Source: Flavobacteriaceae bacterium GF1
GTDB taxonomy: Bacteria; Bacteroidota; Bacteroidia; Flavobacteriales; Flavobacteriaceae
DNA: 64,000 bases
Direction: 5' to 3'
Assembly: GCA_009797885.1 (NCBI GenBank)
Contig: WNKP01000016.1
Span: 53,797-117,796, forward strand
In this document: one piece after another, positions 9,002 through 18,510 of the stretch
How the letters are laid out: the number at the start of each line of letters is the position of its first letter
How positions within the stretch are numbered: position 1 is the first letter of the stretch
Made by a program: the position numbers and the translations under genes
The notes under the pieces: model-generated
What the model was told of the DNA's origin: nothing
The model's input: only the letters and a program-made list of their open reading frames with translations
Database searches by the model: none

Positions 9002-10783
9002 TCATTTTTCCTGGAACAACGCCCTTATTATTTTATTAAAAATTTCGGTATTTCCGTACATACCACGAAAACTATTTGACTGGGGCCCATAAGCAAAAAG
9101 GGGCACCGGAATCCCCGTATGGTCAACCGTAAGAAAATCTACCTGCACGGCACCACTCCCCATATCACCACCCACAATGCCAAGGCCGGAAGTTTCATGA
9201 TCTGCGGTTATTATGACCAATGTGTTTTTGGAGGCATCGGCAAAACGTAGGGCCTCGGCAATGGCAAGATCAAAATCCAGCATTTCCCCAATAATCTTCC
9301 CAATATTGTTTTCATGGCCCCCACTGTCTATTTGGGCACCTTCAATCATCAAAAAAAAGGGTTCTTTCCTTTTATCCAAAACCTCCAGGGCCTTTTTTAC
9401 ATTTTTAAATAGATCATCCCTTCTTCCTTCTTTCAAAGGTGGCGTTCTATATTCATCCAAATATATGGCTGTAGGCTGTTCAAAATCGTGAAGTTGATCC
9501 AGTACTTGGGTCTTAAACTTCTTTTGGATCGTGGTTTCTTGGGACTGCCCCCCGGCAATAAAAAAATCAAGTTCGCTATTGCCCAAATCCTTTAAAATTC
9601 CCTGCCTATCGTCCCGTTCGGTTCGATGTGCATAGAAAGCAGCAGGTGTGGCCCCATATATCTTATCGGTGGTTATAATGGCAGTATTGAAACCCTTCTC
9701 GCTGGTAAGCTCAACCAAATTTTGCAGTCTTTCACCATTGGGGTCAACACCAATTGCCCGATTGTCCGTTTTGGAACCTGTGGCCATTGCCGTTGCACCT
9801 GCCGCTGAATCCGTGATCAAATCGTCATAGGCCGCAGTTGTCACTAAGCCAATGTCTTTTATGCCCGTCACCGTAAGTTGGCCATGATTGGCAATCATTG
9901 ATGCGGCTATTTGGGCGAGGCCATTCCCATCACCTATCATTAATATCACATTTTTGGGCTTGGCTTCTTTTAGGATACCATACTCCGGCAAATAGGTCGT
10001 TATTGGCGTTTTTTGTCGGTACGTATTACCCTTCATTTGATTTAGAAAGGGCACAGCCCGTTCCGGTCTATCCGTATTGATATAATCTACCCCTAGGTGG
10101 GCCAAGCGGGCCCAGGCTGTTTTTGTATCTGATGTTGCCCAAAATCTAAAAGGTTTATTAAAACTATGGACTTTTTTAACGATTCGTCTTACTGCTTCCC
10201 ATTCGGATTCCACCAGACGTCCATAACCATTCCAAACCGAATATCTTCTAAAATCAAGACTGATGAGTGCTACTTTTTCCAAGGGTATTACATCAAGGTT
10301 ACTCAAATCCTGATGATCGAACAGGATAAAACCTGGGTATTTTCCATAATCGCCCGGTTCGGGTCGATTACCGGAAACCACAAAACGAATGTTATCACTA
10401 TCCAGTAGGGCGGGATATTTTTCAAGGACCCCGATCAATTTGTCCAAAGTGGTATACGCTTCGGACTTTATATCTACAAGCAACTGCAATTTCCTTAGAT
10501 TATTGGATGTGGCCAAAGCCTCCAATTTATCCAAATAAAGCTTCTCCAAGGTTTTCGTTGAAACTATTTCATGTTCTTCGTGTGCCACATAAAGGGATGC
10601 CCCCTTTAAAAAAATATCCACTTCGATGGAAGCGGCCCCACTGACGTAGGCATTCCAAAATGGAAATTCCTGTTGGTAGTCGTTATGGGAATGTACCTTG
10701 TAAGCAGCTTTTCCCTGTTTTGCCGTATGCTGGGCATAGGTACAAAGTGATAGTACAAAAAACAGTATGGCGAATAGTTTCAT
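9002..10783 (-). CDS. PLC-like phosphodiesterase / alkaline phosphatase fusion
   Basis: The start at 10783 (MKLFAILFFVLSLCTYAQ) gives a clean signal peptide; an upstream ATG at 10825 would add an unlikely hydrophilic leader. Residues about 28-255 are a PLC-like/GDPD-like phosphodiesterase domain with HSHNDY, IEVDIFL and VAHEEHE as likely metal and catalytic residues. Residues about 275-590 are alkaline phosphatase, with VILMIGDGNG, the nucleophile segment TDSAAGATAMATG and TADHETSG. Cleaving a phosphodiester and then the resulting monoester in one exported enzyme would release phosphate from compounds such as glycerophosphodiesters. It lies downstream of susD but beyond a strong hairpin. Confidence 0.87.
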   Translation of the reverse strand: MKLFAILFFVLSLCTYAQHTAKQGKAAYKVHSHNDYQQEFPFWNAYVSGAASIEVDIFLKGASLYVAHEEHEIVSTKTLEKLYLDKLEALATSNNLRKLQLLVDIKSEAYTTLDKLIGVLEKYPALLDSDNIRFVVSGNRPEPGDYGKYPGFILFDHQDLSNLDVIPLEKVALISLDFRRYSVWNGYGRLVESEWEAVRRIVKKVHSFNKPFRFWATSDTKTAWARLAHLGVDYINTDRPERAVPFLNQMKGNTYRQKTPITTYLPEYGILKEAKPKNVILMIGDGNGLAQIAASMIANHGQLTVTGIKDIGLVTTAAYDDLITDSAAGATAMATGSKTDNRAIGVDPNGERLQNLVELTSEKGFNTAIITTDKIYGATPAAFYAHRTERDDRQGILKDLGNSELDFFIAGGQSQETTIQKKFKTQVLDQLHDFEQPTAIYLDEYRTPPLKEGRRDDLFKNVKKALEVLDKRKEPFFLMIEGAQIDSGGHENNIGKIIGEMLDFDLAIAEALRFADASKNTLVIITADHETSGLGIVGGDMGSGAVQVDFLTVDHTGIPVPLFAYGPQSNSFRGMYGNTEIFNKIIRALFQEK

Positions 10784-10946
10784 TGTAACATTATTACTAT
10801 TTGGTCCCTTTCTTTTTCCCATCAAAGTCTTTTTTGTCCATTGGTATTAGTTGACCTTGGGCCAAATCCAAATAAAAATTTATGGCGGGATCGCCATTCA
10901 ACTGTAAAAATGAAAATCGCATAAATCATCATTGAAAGGAACAAAT

Positions 10947-10983
10947 AAAAGGGTGGCAAACCTTATCGCGGTACCACCCTTTT
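10947..10983 (-). terminator. Intrinsic terminator after susD
   Basis: AAAAGGGTGG (10947-10956) pairs perfectly with CCACCCTTTT (10974-10983). Read on the minus strand, the stem is followed by T-rich sequence. It lies 41 bases after the susD stop, so susCD transcription may drop before the phosphatase genes. Confidence 0.7.
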
Positions 10984-11023
10984 AGACAAACTAACTTAAA
11001 CTAACTGCTAACTGTTAAACGCA

Positions 11024-12781
11024 TTAATATCCTGGGTTCTGCTCTAAAAAGCCATCAATACCTGACGCGGCATCCACAGCACTTTGTGGAATGGGGAACA
11101 ATCTTTTGTTAACATCCGTATTGGTTTTCTCCGTCCAGGAATCTTCATACTTTCCAAAACGGATTTGATCCCCACGCCTAAAACCTTCCCAGTACAACTC
11201 AAAGCCACGTTCCCGGAAAAGGATGTCCAAATCCATGGAAGTCAACGCCTCTGGGGTCTGCTCGGGGCGGGCAGTCCTTGATGTCCGCACGGCATTGACA
11301 TCGGCCAAGGCACCAGCTGCATCCCCATTTCTCAGCTTGGCTTCAGCACGCATGAGATATATCTCGGCCAAACGCATCAAGACCAAATCCACACTACTAA
11401 AATCATTTCCGTCAGGGGAGGTCCGACTAAATTGGTATTTGGAACAGCGGTAGCCTTTGTTGTGCAAAGAACCCTCATTGGTAAAATCAATATCAAGGGT
11501 ATGGTTCACATAGGCCACATCGCGATCTGGACCACTTCCCCGGGTTAGTTGGACCGGATAAATCCGTACCTCACCCCCACCACAGGTCAAAAAGGCACCA
11601 TCGTCACCTTTTCGAGGTCCCCATTGAATTCCCCGTAGAATACCCCTATCCATTTCAAAATCATTTGGATTGATGCAATAAAAGCTGTTTTCAGTCTCTG
11701 TGGCAATTAGTTTTTCACGATTTTCAAAGTCTTGCAATTGCGCATCGGGAATTAGGGTATTCCGTTGGTAGAATCGTGCATCGGCCTCAGCGGGATCGGT
11801 AGCCCCGTAGGCATCGAACCAGGTCTGTATAAAATCCGAGGTAAAGGCAGGTCCATCCGTACCATCGGCCCTTGGGGATTCCGGTCTTGGAAACATATCC
11901 CCTGCTATGGACCAATAGGCCCATCTGCTGTGTTCATCTTCCAATTGACCTCGCTGGTCCAACGCAAAGATGAGTTCCGGGTTACTGTTGTTATCGTCGT
12001 TGAACAGGTCAAAGTACTCGGGTGATAAGGCAAAGTTCCCAGAATTTATGATATTATCGGTGTACCTAATGACTTCGTCCATGTCCTCAGTGGAGAAATT
12101 TGGTGTTCCATAGGGGTCGCGGTATACGGCCGCATTGAGATGTAACCTGGCCAAAAGCCCCCAAACCGCCGCTTGGGTCATTCTACCGGGGGCCCTGGTG
12201 GCATTGATGACATCCACAACGGCCAGTAGCTCACTTTCAATATAGTCCACGGCGTCCTGGCCCCGTAACACTTCGGATAGTTCTGCAGAGGACTCTTTTC
12301 TAAGTACCACTCCCCAACTGTCCAACAACAATATATTCAGGTAAGCCCTCAAGGCCCTCATTTCGTGCAATGCCCCTTGGGCTTCATTATCCCCATTTTC
12401 AGCCAGTGGTGCCAAGACCTCAATAGCCGCCAAGGTCCTTGATATATTGGTGGTTACCTCATTCCAGCTATCACCTATTAAGTCATTGGTAGGTGTTGGG
12501 GTATGGGCATGGGTTGCGATAAACTTCCCACCATCAAACCAGTCCGTTCCACCGCGGAAGGGTAGGATGCCCTCATCTGCAGCCAGTAGTTGCAAGCCAA
12601 AATAACGTGTGTGCAGCCAAACCCTGGAAACATAACCATACGCAGGGGCAATGGACCCGCTAACAAGTTCCGCTTGACCTCCAAATTCGGATTCATCCAA
12701 ACGTTCTTCCTCTAAATCCGTACAATTCCAATGTAACAAGGAGCAAAAAGCCACGATTGTGATTAAGATTCTATTTTTCAT
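11024..12781 (-). CDS. SusD/RagB-family outer-membrane lipoprotein
   Basis: Starting at 12781 (MKNRILITIVAFCSLLHWNC) gives a lipoprotein signal peptide with the lipobox cysteine; the earlier ATG at 12811 overlaps susC and is not needed. The protein is about 585 residues, with TPR-type helices in the N-terminal half (ALHEMRALRAYLNILLLDSWG) and the usual SusD ending (LMRAEAKLRNGDAAGALADVNAVR, then FRERGFELYWEGFRRGDQIRF, each quoted only as family landmarks). It would bind the imported ligand at the cell surface together with the SusC protein, whose stop is 16 bases upstream. Confidence 0.95.
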   Translation of the reverse strand: MKNRILITIVAFCSLLHWNCTDLEEERLDESEFGGQAELVSGSIAPAYGYVSRVWLHTRYFGLQLLAADEGILPFRGGTDWFDGGKFIATHAHTPTPTNDLIGDSWNEVTTNISRTLAAIEVLAPLAENGDNEAQGALHEMRALRAYLNILLLDSWGVVLRKESSAELSEVLRGQDAVDYIESELLAVVDVINATRAPGRMTQAAVWGLLARLHLNAAVYRDPYGTPNFSTEDMDEVIRYTDNIINSGNFALSPEYFDLFNDDNNSNPELIFALDQRGQLEDEHSRWAYWSIAGDMFPRPESPRADGTDGPAFTSDFIQTWFDAYGATDPAEADARFYQRNTLIPDAQLQDFENREKLIATETENSFYCINPNDFEMDRGILRGIQWGPRKGDDGAFLTCGGGEVRIYPVQLTRGSGPDRDVAYVNHTLDIDFTNEGSLHNKGYRCSKYQFSRTSPDGNDFSSVDLVLMRLAEIYLMRAEAKLRNGDAAGALADVNAVRTSRTARPEQTPEALTSMDLDILFRERGFELYWEGFRRGDQIRFGKYEDSWTEKTNTDVNKRLFPIPQSAVDAASGIDGFLEQNPGY

Positions 12782-12797
12782 TTTTATACAATTTTTA

Positions 12798-15700
12798 TTA
12801 AAACGATACATTTATGCCCAATAACAAGGTTCTGGGCGTGGGATAGGTAAAACGATCGATTCCAAACGTCTGGACCTCATCAATTTCATCTCCCGTATTA
12901 ATCTCAGGATCAAAACCTGAATAATCAGTAATCACAAATAGATTTTGTCCGGTCAACGTCAAACGAAAATTGGTCACCCATTCACCCAGTCCAATTTTTT
13001 CTGGATCCAGAGTGTAGCCCAGGGTAGCATTGTTCAACCGTAAGAAGCTGCCATCTTCCAGATAACGGGTAGACACTTCGTTGGAATTGCTGAGATCCTC
13101 ATTGGGAAATTGAATCGCAAAATCGGTGGTGTTCAAGCTTCTGCTTAGTTGACTATTGGAAAAGATGGACATGGCGGTATGGTTGTATATCTCATTACCG
13201 GCAACCCCATTAAAATTCATGCCCAGGTCAAAATTTCGATAATTAAAATTGAGGTAAAAGGCATAGATAACATCCGGTAGTGCGCTACCAGTGGCAATCC
13301 GGTCATTGTCCAAGGATTGACCGTCCCCGTTCACATCCCTAAATTCATTTAAACCATCTTCACCTATCCCTATGAATTCTTTCATAAAAAAGGTTCCTGC
13401 GGGTTCCCCGTTGATATACCCATTGATCGTGGCACCAGTTTGACCAGCTCCTCGAGCAGCTCCAGTAGTCAAGACGGCAAATGGGGAGTTTTCTATTTTA
13501 TTATCGGTATAGGCGATATTGCCCCCAACATTAAAAATGAAGTCCTCACCGATGCTTCCCCTGTAATCCAAGGAAAACTCAAACCCATTATTAATAATTT
13601 CCAAATCCGGGACATTGGTCCAAATTCTCTCCGTAGGTTGTATGGGATCGGTCCTGTTGGCAAATAGGACAACGTCCGTGACCACTTTGTTGAAATAGTC
13701 CAGCGTTCCTGTAATTTTATTGCCAAAAAGGCCAAAGTCCAGACCAATATTGGTTTGGGTGGACACTTCCCATTGAAGATCCGGGAAAGCGGTTCGTACC
13801 GGTACGGTGCCGAAAGGATAATCGTCCAAGGTTACTTCGTCCCCATCAAGGGGATAGGTATCATCATCGTCCCGGGAGTCCACAAAGCTCGCCAAACTTA
13901 CATTACTTGGGATCCCATCCTGATTGCCCGCCTGGCCCCAACTTGCCCGTAATTTTAGAGTGCTGAATAAGGTGTTATCGGTCATGAAATCTTCATTGCT
14001 GATGTTCCAACCCAGCGCCACGGAAGGGAAATACCCATATTTGTTGTTTTCCCCAAAGCGGGAAGAACCATCGGCCCGCATGGTGGCCGTAAACAAATAT
14101 TTGTTGGCATACGAATAGTTCACCCTACCAAAAAAGGATTGCAGTTCATTTTCGAATGCCCGGGAATCCAGTCTAGTGGGCAAATCTTCCGTACTGATCT
14201 GGTCTTGGAACCGGGGTTCGATCCCGTTATCGGCAAAACCATCCAGTTCAAAGGTTTTTTGTTCCAATCTCGTTTCCTGATAGGAATGTGCAGCCAATAA
14301 AATGATATTGTGCTTGTCTTTATTAAGAGTATATGTCAATGTATTTTCAACAAGGGTATTGGTGTTTACCGTCGAAGTCGAATTCAAAAAACCATCTTCA
14401 AAATCTTCCAGTCGCGCAAATGGAAGTCGCTGTACATCGCGATTGGTTGAAGCATAATCCACACCCAGATTCAATTTGTACACCAATCCCTTAACGATTT
14501 CAATGGAAGGGGAAATATTGGCCAAAATACGATTGGTATTGGCCTCATCCGTAAAAATTCGATTGCGCTGGACAGGATTTATACGTTCTTCCAAGAAGGT
14601 AGGTTCTCCATCGGTAAAAACGGGTATGGTGGGATTCAGCCCCAGCATGTCACTTACTGTGGCGCGATCATCTGGCCGTTCATTTACGGTTCTTGAGGCC
14701 GTTAGGTTCAAATCCACATTAAAACGTCCCTTAAGTGCCTTCTGGCTCAAGTTTACACGGCCTGAGTATCGTGTTAACGAACTATTGTTCAATGTCCCTT
14801 CCTGATCGTCCACCCCTACGGATACAAAATAAGAGGACTTTTCGGCAACACCTCCACTCATGGAAAAATTGACGTTATTGGAAATCCCGGTCCTTGTCAG
14901 TTCGTCCTGCCAATCGGTATTGCCCCCAAAATCTTCCAATAAACCACCCACGGCAACCACCTGCTCCCGGAATTCATTGGCACTGAAGACATCCATCGGG
15001 TTGGCAATGGTGGAAAAGGCCGTGGATACCGACAAATTCATTTCCGTTTTACCGGCTTTCCCTTTTTTTGTGGTAATCACTACAACACCATTCGCCGCCC
15101 TTGCTCCATAAATCGCGGTTGCAGAGGCATCTTTTAGAATATCTATGGACTCTATATCCTGCGGATTAATAAAGTTCAGCGGGTTGGCATTGGCGGCCAC
15201 TCCTATTCCGGAGTTATCAATGATAAAGCCGTCTACCACAAATAGCGGGGTGGTACCGGAACGTAGACTTCCCACACCCCGGATAATAATGTTCTGTGCC
15301 GCTCCGGGTTCACCACTTACATTGGTGACATTGACACCGGCCACTTTGCCCTGCAACAATTGTCCTGGATTGGCCACAACACCTTTATTGAAGTTTTCAC
15401 TTTTTACCGAACCAATGGCTCCGGTTACATCCGATTTGCGTTGCACACCATATCCTACAACGACCACGTCGTCCAATTGGGTGGCATCCTGAATTAATTG
15501 CACGGATAGCGTGGATAGTCCTTCTACTGAAATTTCCTGGGTGGTATATCCTATATAGGAAATCTCAAGAATCGCATCATCGGCAACATCAATGGTAAAA
15601 TTGCCATCAAAATCGGTTGTTGTTCCGTTCAGGGTTCCTTTTTCAAGGACCGAAGCCCCAGGTAATGGTACACCCTCTTGATCGGTAACTTTGCCCGTTA

Positions 15701-16100
15701 TCGTCTTAAAAGAAGCTATTTCGACAACACTGATTATGGGGGATTTTGGTCTTACATCTATTGAAATGGTTTCATTGATTCTTCTAAAAATAAGATTGGC
15801 ATCCTTTGCCATAAGCTCTAAAATGGAACGCAGTGAAACATTTTGATACGCAATATCATAGGTGTTTTCCAGTTTTTTCACTTTTCGGTCATATACAAAG
15901 GTGAAGTTGGTCTGCGATTCGATCTCATTCAATACTTCAATGACCGTAGCATCCTTTACCGATAGGTCTACTTTAAAATTTTCCAGTTTTTGCCCTCTGG
16001 CGTCGGCTGCAAGTGCGGGGTTCAAAAGCGCCAGGAGTATTAGAAAGCAAAATACGTTGAATGTCAACTTAATGAATTGTTTAATAGTTAGCGAATTCAT
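12798..16100 (-). CDS. SusC-type TonB-dependent outer-membrane transporter
   Basis: The 1100-residue protein has a signal peptide (about 1-31), an STN domain (about 45-120), a carboxypeptidase-regulatory-like domain (ITGKVTDQEGVPLPGASV, about 135-210), a plug domain starting near DDVVVVGYG, and a beta-barrel ending in LLLGINVSF with terminal Phe. STN-bearing SusC proteins typically signal to FecR anti-sigma factors; a FecR gene and an ECF sigma gene lie directly upstream. With the downstream secreted phosphatases, uptake of a phosphorylated compound or its product is likely, but the barrel sequence does not show the substrate. Confidence 0.95.
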   Translation of the reverse strand: MNSLTIKQFIKLTFNVFCFLILLALLNPALAADARGQKLENFKVDLSVKDATVIEVLNEIESQTNFTFVYDRKVKKLENTYDIAYQNVSLRSILELMAKDANLIFRRINETISIDVRPKSPIISVVEIASFKTITGKVTDQEGVPLPGASVLEKGTLNGTTTDFDGNFTIDVADDAILEISYIGYTTQEISVEGLSTLSVQLIQDATQLDDVVVVGYGVQRKSDVTGAIGSVKSENFNKGVVANPGQLLQGKVAGVNVTNVSGEPGAAQNIIIRGVGSLRSGTTPLFVVDGFIIDNSGIGVAANANPLNFINPQDIESIDILKDASATAIYGARAANGVVVITTKKGKAGKTEMNLSVSTAFSTIANPMDVFSANEFREQVVAVGGLLEDFGGNTDWQDELTRTGISNNVNFSMSGGVAEKSSYFVSVGVDDQEGTLNNSSLTRYSGRVNLSQKALKGRFNVDLNLTASRTVNERPDDRATVSDMLGLNPTIPVFTDGEPTFLEERINPVQRNRIFTDEANTNRILANISPSIEIVKGLVYKLNLGVDYASTNRDVQRLPFARLEDFEDGFLNSTSTVNTNTLVENTLTYTLNKDKHNIILLAAHSYQETRLEQKTFELDGFADNGIEPRFQDQISTEDLPTRLDSRAFENELQSFFGRVNYSYANKYLFTATMRADGSSRFGENNKYGYFPSVALGWNISNEDFMTDNTLFSTLKLRASWGQAGNQDGIPSNVSLASFVDSRDDDDTYPLDGDEVTLDDYPFGTVPVRTAFPDLQWEVSTQTNIGLDFGLFGNKITGTLDYFNKVVTDVVLFANRTDPIQPTERIWTNVPDLEIINNGFEFSLDYRGSIGEDFIFNVGGNIAYTDNKIENSPFAVLTTGAARGAGQTGATINGYINGEPAGTFFMKEFIGIGEDGLNEFRDVNGDGQSLDNDRIATGSALPDVIYAFYLNFNYRNFDLGMNFNGVAGNEIYNHTAMSIFSNSQLSRSLNTTDFAIQFPNEDLSNSNEVSTRYLEDGSFLRLNNATLGYTLDPEKIGLGEWVTNFRLTLTGQNLFVITDYSGFDPEINTGDEIDEVQTFGIDRFTYPTPRTLLLGINVSF

Positions 16101-16150
16101 AATTTCACATAATGTTTGATGGTTATAATTAGTTATAATTGTTGGACTGT

Positions 16151-16199
16151 AGGCAGTCTGTTGTCGCTCGCCAAAGTGTTACGGACTGCCTCTTTTTTT
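16151..16199 (+). terminator. Plus-strand intrinsic terminator upstream of susC
   Basis: AGGCAGTC (16151-16158) pairs with GACTGCCT (16184-16191), followed by C and seven T on the plus strand. No plus-strand gene precedes it; susC starts on the minus strand at 16100. It therefore fits the 3' end of an antisense RNA over the susC leader. Read on the minus strand, the hairpin has no T-run after it and would lie in the fecR-susC spacer. Next to it, a TTATAATTAG repeat (16123-16140) may include promoter elements. Confidence 0.6.
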
Positions 16200-16246
16200 A
16201 CACTAGTTTTTATCTCATAAGCCTTTTTTTTGGTTTGGGTTATGCC

Positions 16247-17200
16247 TTAATCGTTACAACTTCCTTTGATCAGTATCTTATGGTCACCCAGGTATTCATA
16301 TGCCATGCCCTTTTTAACATGTTTGATACTTTCCAATACCGTGGCCAAGGTTTGATTGTCATAGGTCGCTGTGATATGGCATTGTTTTAGTTTTTCATTT
16401 TCAAAAACGAAGCTGACACCGTACCATCGTTCCAGGATCGCGGTGGTCTCGGCCAGGGTAGCATCGTTGATATGGATAATTCCATTTTTCCAATCGATGT
16501 AGGGATTTATTTCCACTTGAAAAGTGCTCAGGGTTTTATTTAAATGGTCAAAAACGGCCTGTTGGTTTGGACTAATAAAAACGGTACTATCTGTGGATGC
16601 AATCTTAACTTTCCCCGTGGCCAAGGTGACAGCCACTTCCTCTTTATCGGGATATGCATTGATGTTAAAGGAGGTTCCCAATACTGTGGTGGTGATATCC
16701 CCCGATCTTATCACAAAAGGCTTGTTCCTGTTTTTGACGACTTCGAAAAAAGCTTCGCCCATAAGTTCAACCTCCCTGGAATTCCCCTCAAAACGTTCTG
16801 GAAAGCACAAGGTACTTCCTGAATTCAAAACAACTTTGGTCCCATCGGCCAAGGTTACGTTCAATTTTTGGCCCCAATCCGTGTGCTCTACAATTTCGGC
16901 AATGGGTTCTTGCTGGACATTCTTATTTGACCAATTGTAGGCCACGATACCAAAGCTTATGATCAATGCCCATGAAGCGGCAATCCGTAACCACTTTAAA
17001 GATTTCGTTTTACCTTTTTTATGAATGCTATGGGATAGGTTTTGTTTTACTTTGGCTTTGTGAATCTCACTTTTGAAATTAACTTTTTCGTTTTTCGATA
17101 AAAGAATACCATCAAATTGCTCCAGGAGTTTCTCTTCCCCTTCCGTTATTGTTCCATTTAGGTATTTCTCCATTAATCCTTTAATGTCGTTTTCCGTCAT
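16247..17200 (-). CDS. FecR-family anti-sigma factor
   Basis: The 317-residue protein has a cytoplasmic N-terminal part (about 1-75), one membrane helix (WLRIAASWALIISFGIVAYN, about 80-100), a periplasmic FecR domain (TDWGQKLNVTLADGTKVVLN onward) and a C-terminal domain of the DUF4974 type. It would hold or activate the sigma factor encoded just upstream in response to the STN domain of the SusC transporter. The sigma gene ends 119 bases before this start. Confidence 0.93.
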   Translation of the reverse strand: MTENDIKGLMEKYLNGTITEGEEKLLEQFDGILLSKNEKVNFKSEIHKAKVKQNLSHSIHKKGKTKSLKWLRIAASWALIISFGIVAYNWSNKNVQQEPIAEIVEHTDWGQKLNVTLADGTKVVLNSGSTLCFPERFEGNSREVELMGEAFFEVVKNRNKPFVIRSGDITTTVLGTSFNINAYPDKEEVAVTLATGKVKIASTDSTVFISPNQQAVFDHLNKTLSTFQVEINPYIDWKNGIIHINDATLAETTAILERWYGVSFVFENEKLKQCHITATYDNQTLATVLESIKHVKKGMAYEYLGDHKILIKGSCND

Positions 17201-17319
17201 TGTACGTGTCTTACACTACCAAGTACCAAAAGCACTTACCAACACACATGGAAAAATGAAGGCTTAATAGTATCTTAAAGATTGGCGGTTTTTGTTAACC
17301 TTAACCTAAAAAAGAGCGG

Positions 17320-17880
17320 CTATAGGAAAGAAAAAAGCCTTACTATGGTCAAGTCCTTTCGAAGCTTGCGAAGTGCCAAGGATATTTGGTTTTCAACGGA
17401 ACGCTGTGAAATATTGAGTTTCTTGGCAATCTCTCCATTGCTGAAATTATTGATACGGCTTAATATAAACACCTCTTGGCACCTTTTTGGTAGGCTTTGG
17501 ATGGTGCCATTTATTCGTCTGGACAACTCGATGCTATCTTCATGTTGCTCTACGTCCGGGGCAACGAAAATCGAGTGGGCCGCTTCAAGCTGGGTTTCAT
17601 TAAATTTTCTGTCCCGAAAATAATTGTAGCAGCGATAGCGCACGGCTTTATAGAGATAGGCCTTAATATCATGGATATCCAATTCCTGTTTTCGTTGCCA
17701 ATAATCCGCCCATACATCCTGGACCAAATCTTTGGCTATATGGTCATCCATAAGCATTGATGCAGCATAACCCATCATGGGCTCCCATAATAGGTCAATT
17801 AGGGCGTTAAATGATTTCCTGTCCGAGTTTTTAATACCCTCAGCCAAAAATCCCACGGCAACCTTAGCACTATCTTCCAT
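17320..17880 (-). CDS. ECF RNA polymerase sigma factor (Bacteroidota type)
   Basis: With the start at 17880 (MEDSAKVAVG) the protein has 186 residues, usual for this class; the longer frame from 17958 adds an atypical hydrophobic leader. Region 2 is seen at DHIAKDLVQDVWADYW and AYLYKAVRYRCYNYFRD, and region 4 at LPKRCQEVFILSR and EIAKKLNISQRSVENQIS. It would direct transcription of the downstream FecR/SusC/SusD locus, as usual for this gene order. Confidence 0.93.
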   Translation of the reverse strand: MEDSAKVAVGFLAEGIKNSDRKSFNALIDLLWEPMMGYAASMLMDDHIAKDLVQDVWADYWQRKQELDIHDIKAYLYKAVRYRCYNYFRDRKFNETQLEAAHSIFVAPDVEQHEDSIELSRRINGTIQSLPKRCQEVFILSRINNFSNGEIAKKLNISQRSVENQISLALRKLRKDLTIVRLFSFL

Positions 17881-18099
17881 CTCAATTACATACAAATAAC
17901 ATAAATAATTGAGTACACCGATATTATAATATTGTAAACTTTCTAGGGTGTTAAGCAAAAGGAATCTTCAACACATCATCTCTTTTGGCAATTTGTTATT
18001 CCTGATAAATATCATAAAATGAACACATTAGTTTCCATAATTTTAATGATATCCCTACGTCTTCTCTCAGGTACCTGTCGTTAATTAATAGCTTTTACC

Positions 18100-18489
18100 A
18101 TGCACGTAAATCAGAGTAAAATCAAGTTCGAACAAGCCGACCAATATCTTGAAGCGGCCCAAAGCGAACTGTACCGGCCCGTTGAAGATGTTGTTCCTTA
18201 TATGGTGTGCAGAAGTGCTCGCCATGCCATATCCCATTATTTACAGGGGTATTTGTTAATACACGGCATTGAATCCACCGAAGGGGCTTCCCTAAAAACC
18301 CTACTGGAAAAATGCCGTACGATCGAGAGTACGTTCGATAGTCTCGATTTGAGTCCTATAACATTTGACAGGGATGATGAATACAGTGCAGAATTCCACA
18401 AGATGAAAAACTGTATAGAATTGGCCACCGTTGTAAAACAATCGGTTCGTAAAACAGGCCCTGTCAATGAAAACAAATCCATGAAATAG
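18100..18489 (+). CDS. Small HEPN-like protein upstream of pyruvate:ferredoxin oxidoreductase
   Basis: The 129-residue helical protein has the general HEPN pattern: an N-terminal helix with alternating alanines (FEQADQYLEAAQSELYRP), an RHAISH (R-x4-H) segment and a GYLLIHGIE helix end followed by a leucine-rich helix. HEPN proteins can be RNases or nucleotide-binding partners; nothing here shows activity. It starts a plus-strand series and ends 21 bases before the giant oxidoreductase gene, so cotranscription is likely. Its role with that enzyme is unknown. Confidence 0.6.
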   Translation: MHVNQSKIKFEQADQYLEAAQSELYRPVEDVVPYMVCRSARHAISHYLQGYLLIHGIESTEGASLKTLLEKCRTIESTFDSLDLSPITFDRDDEYSAEFHKMKNCIELATVVKQSVRKTGPVNENKSMK

Positions 18490-18510
18490 TATACCGTTAA
18501 TTCCCGCGTT

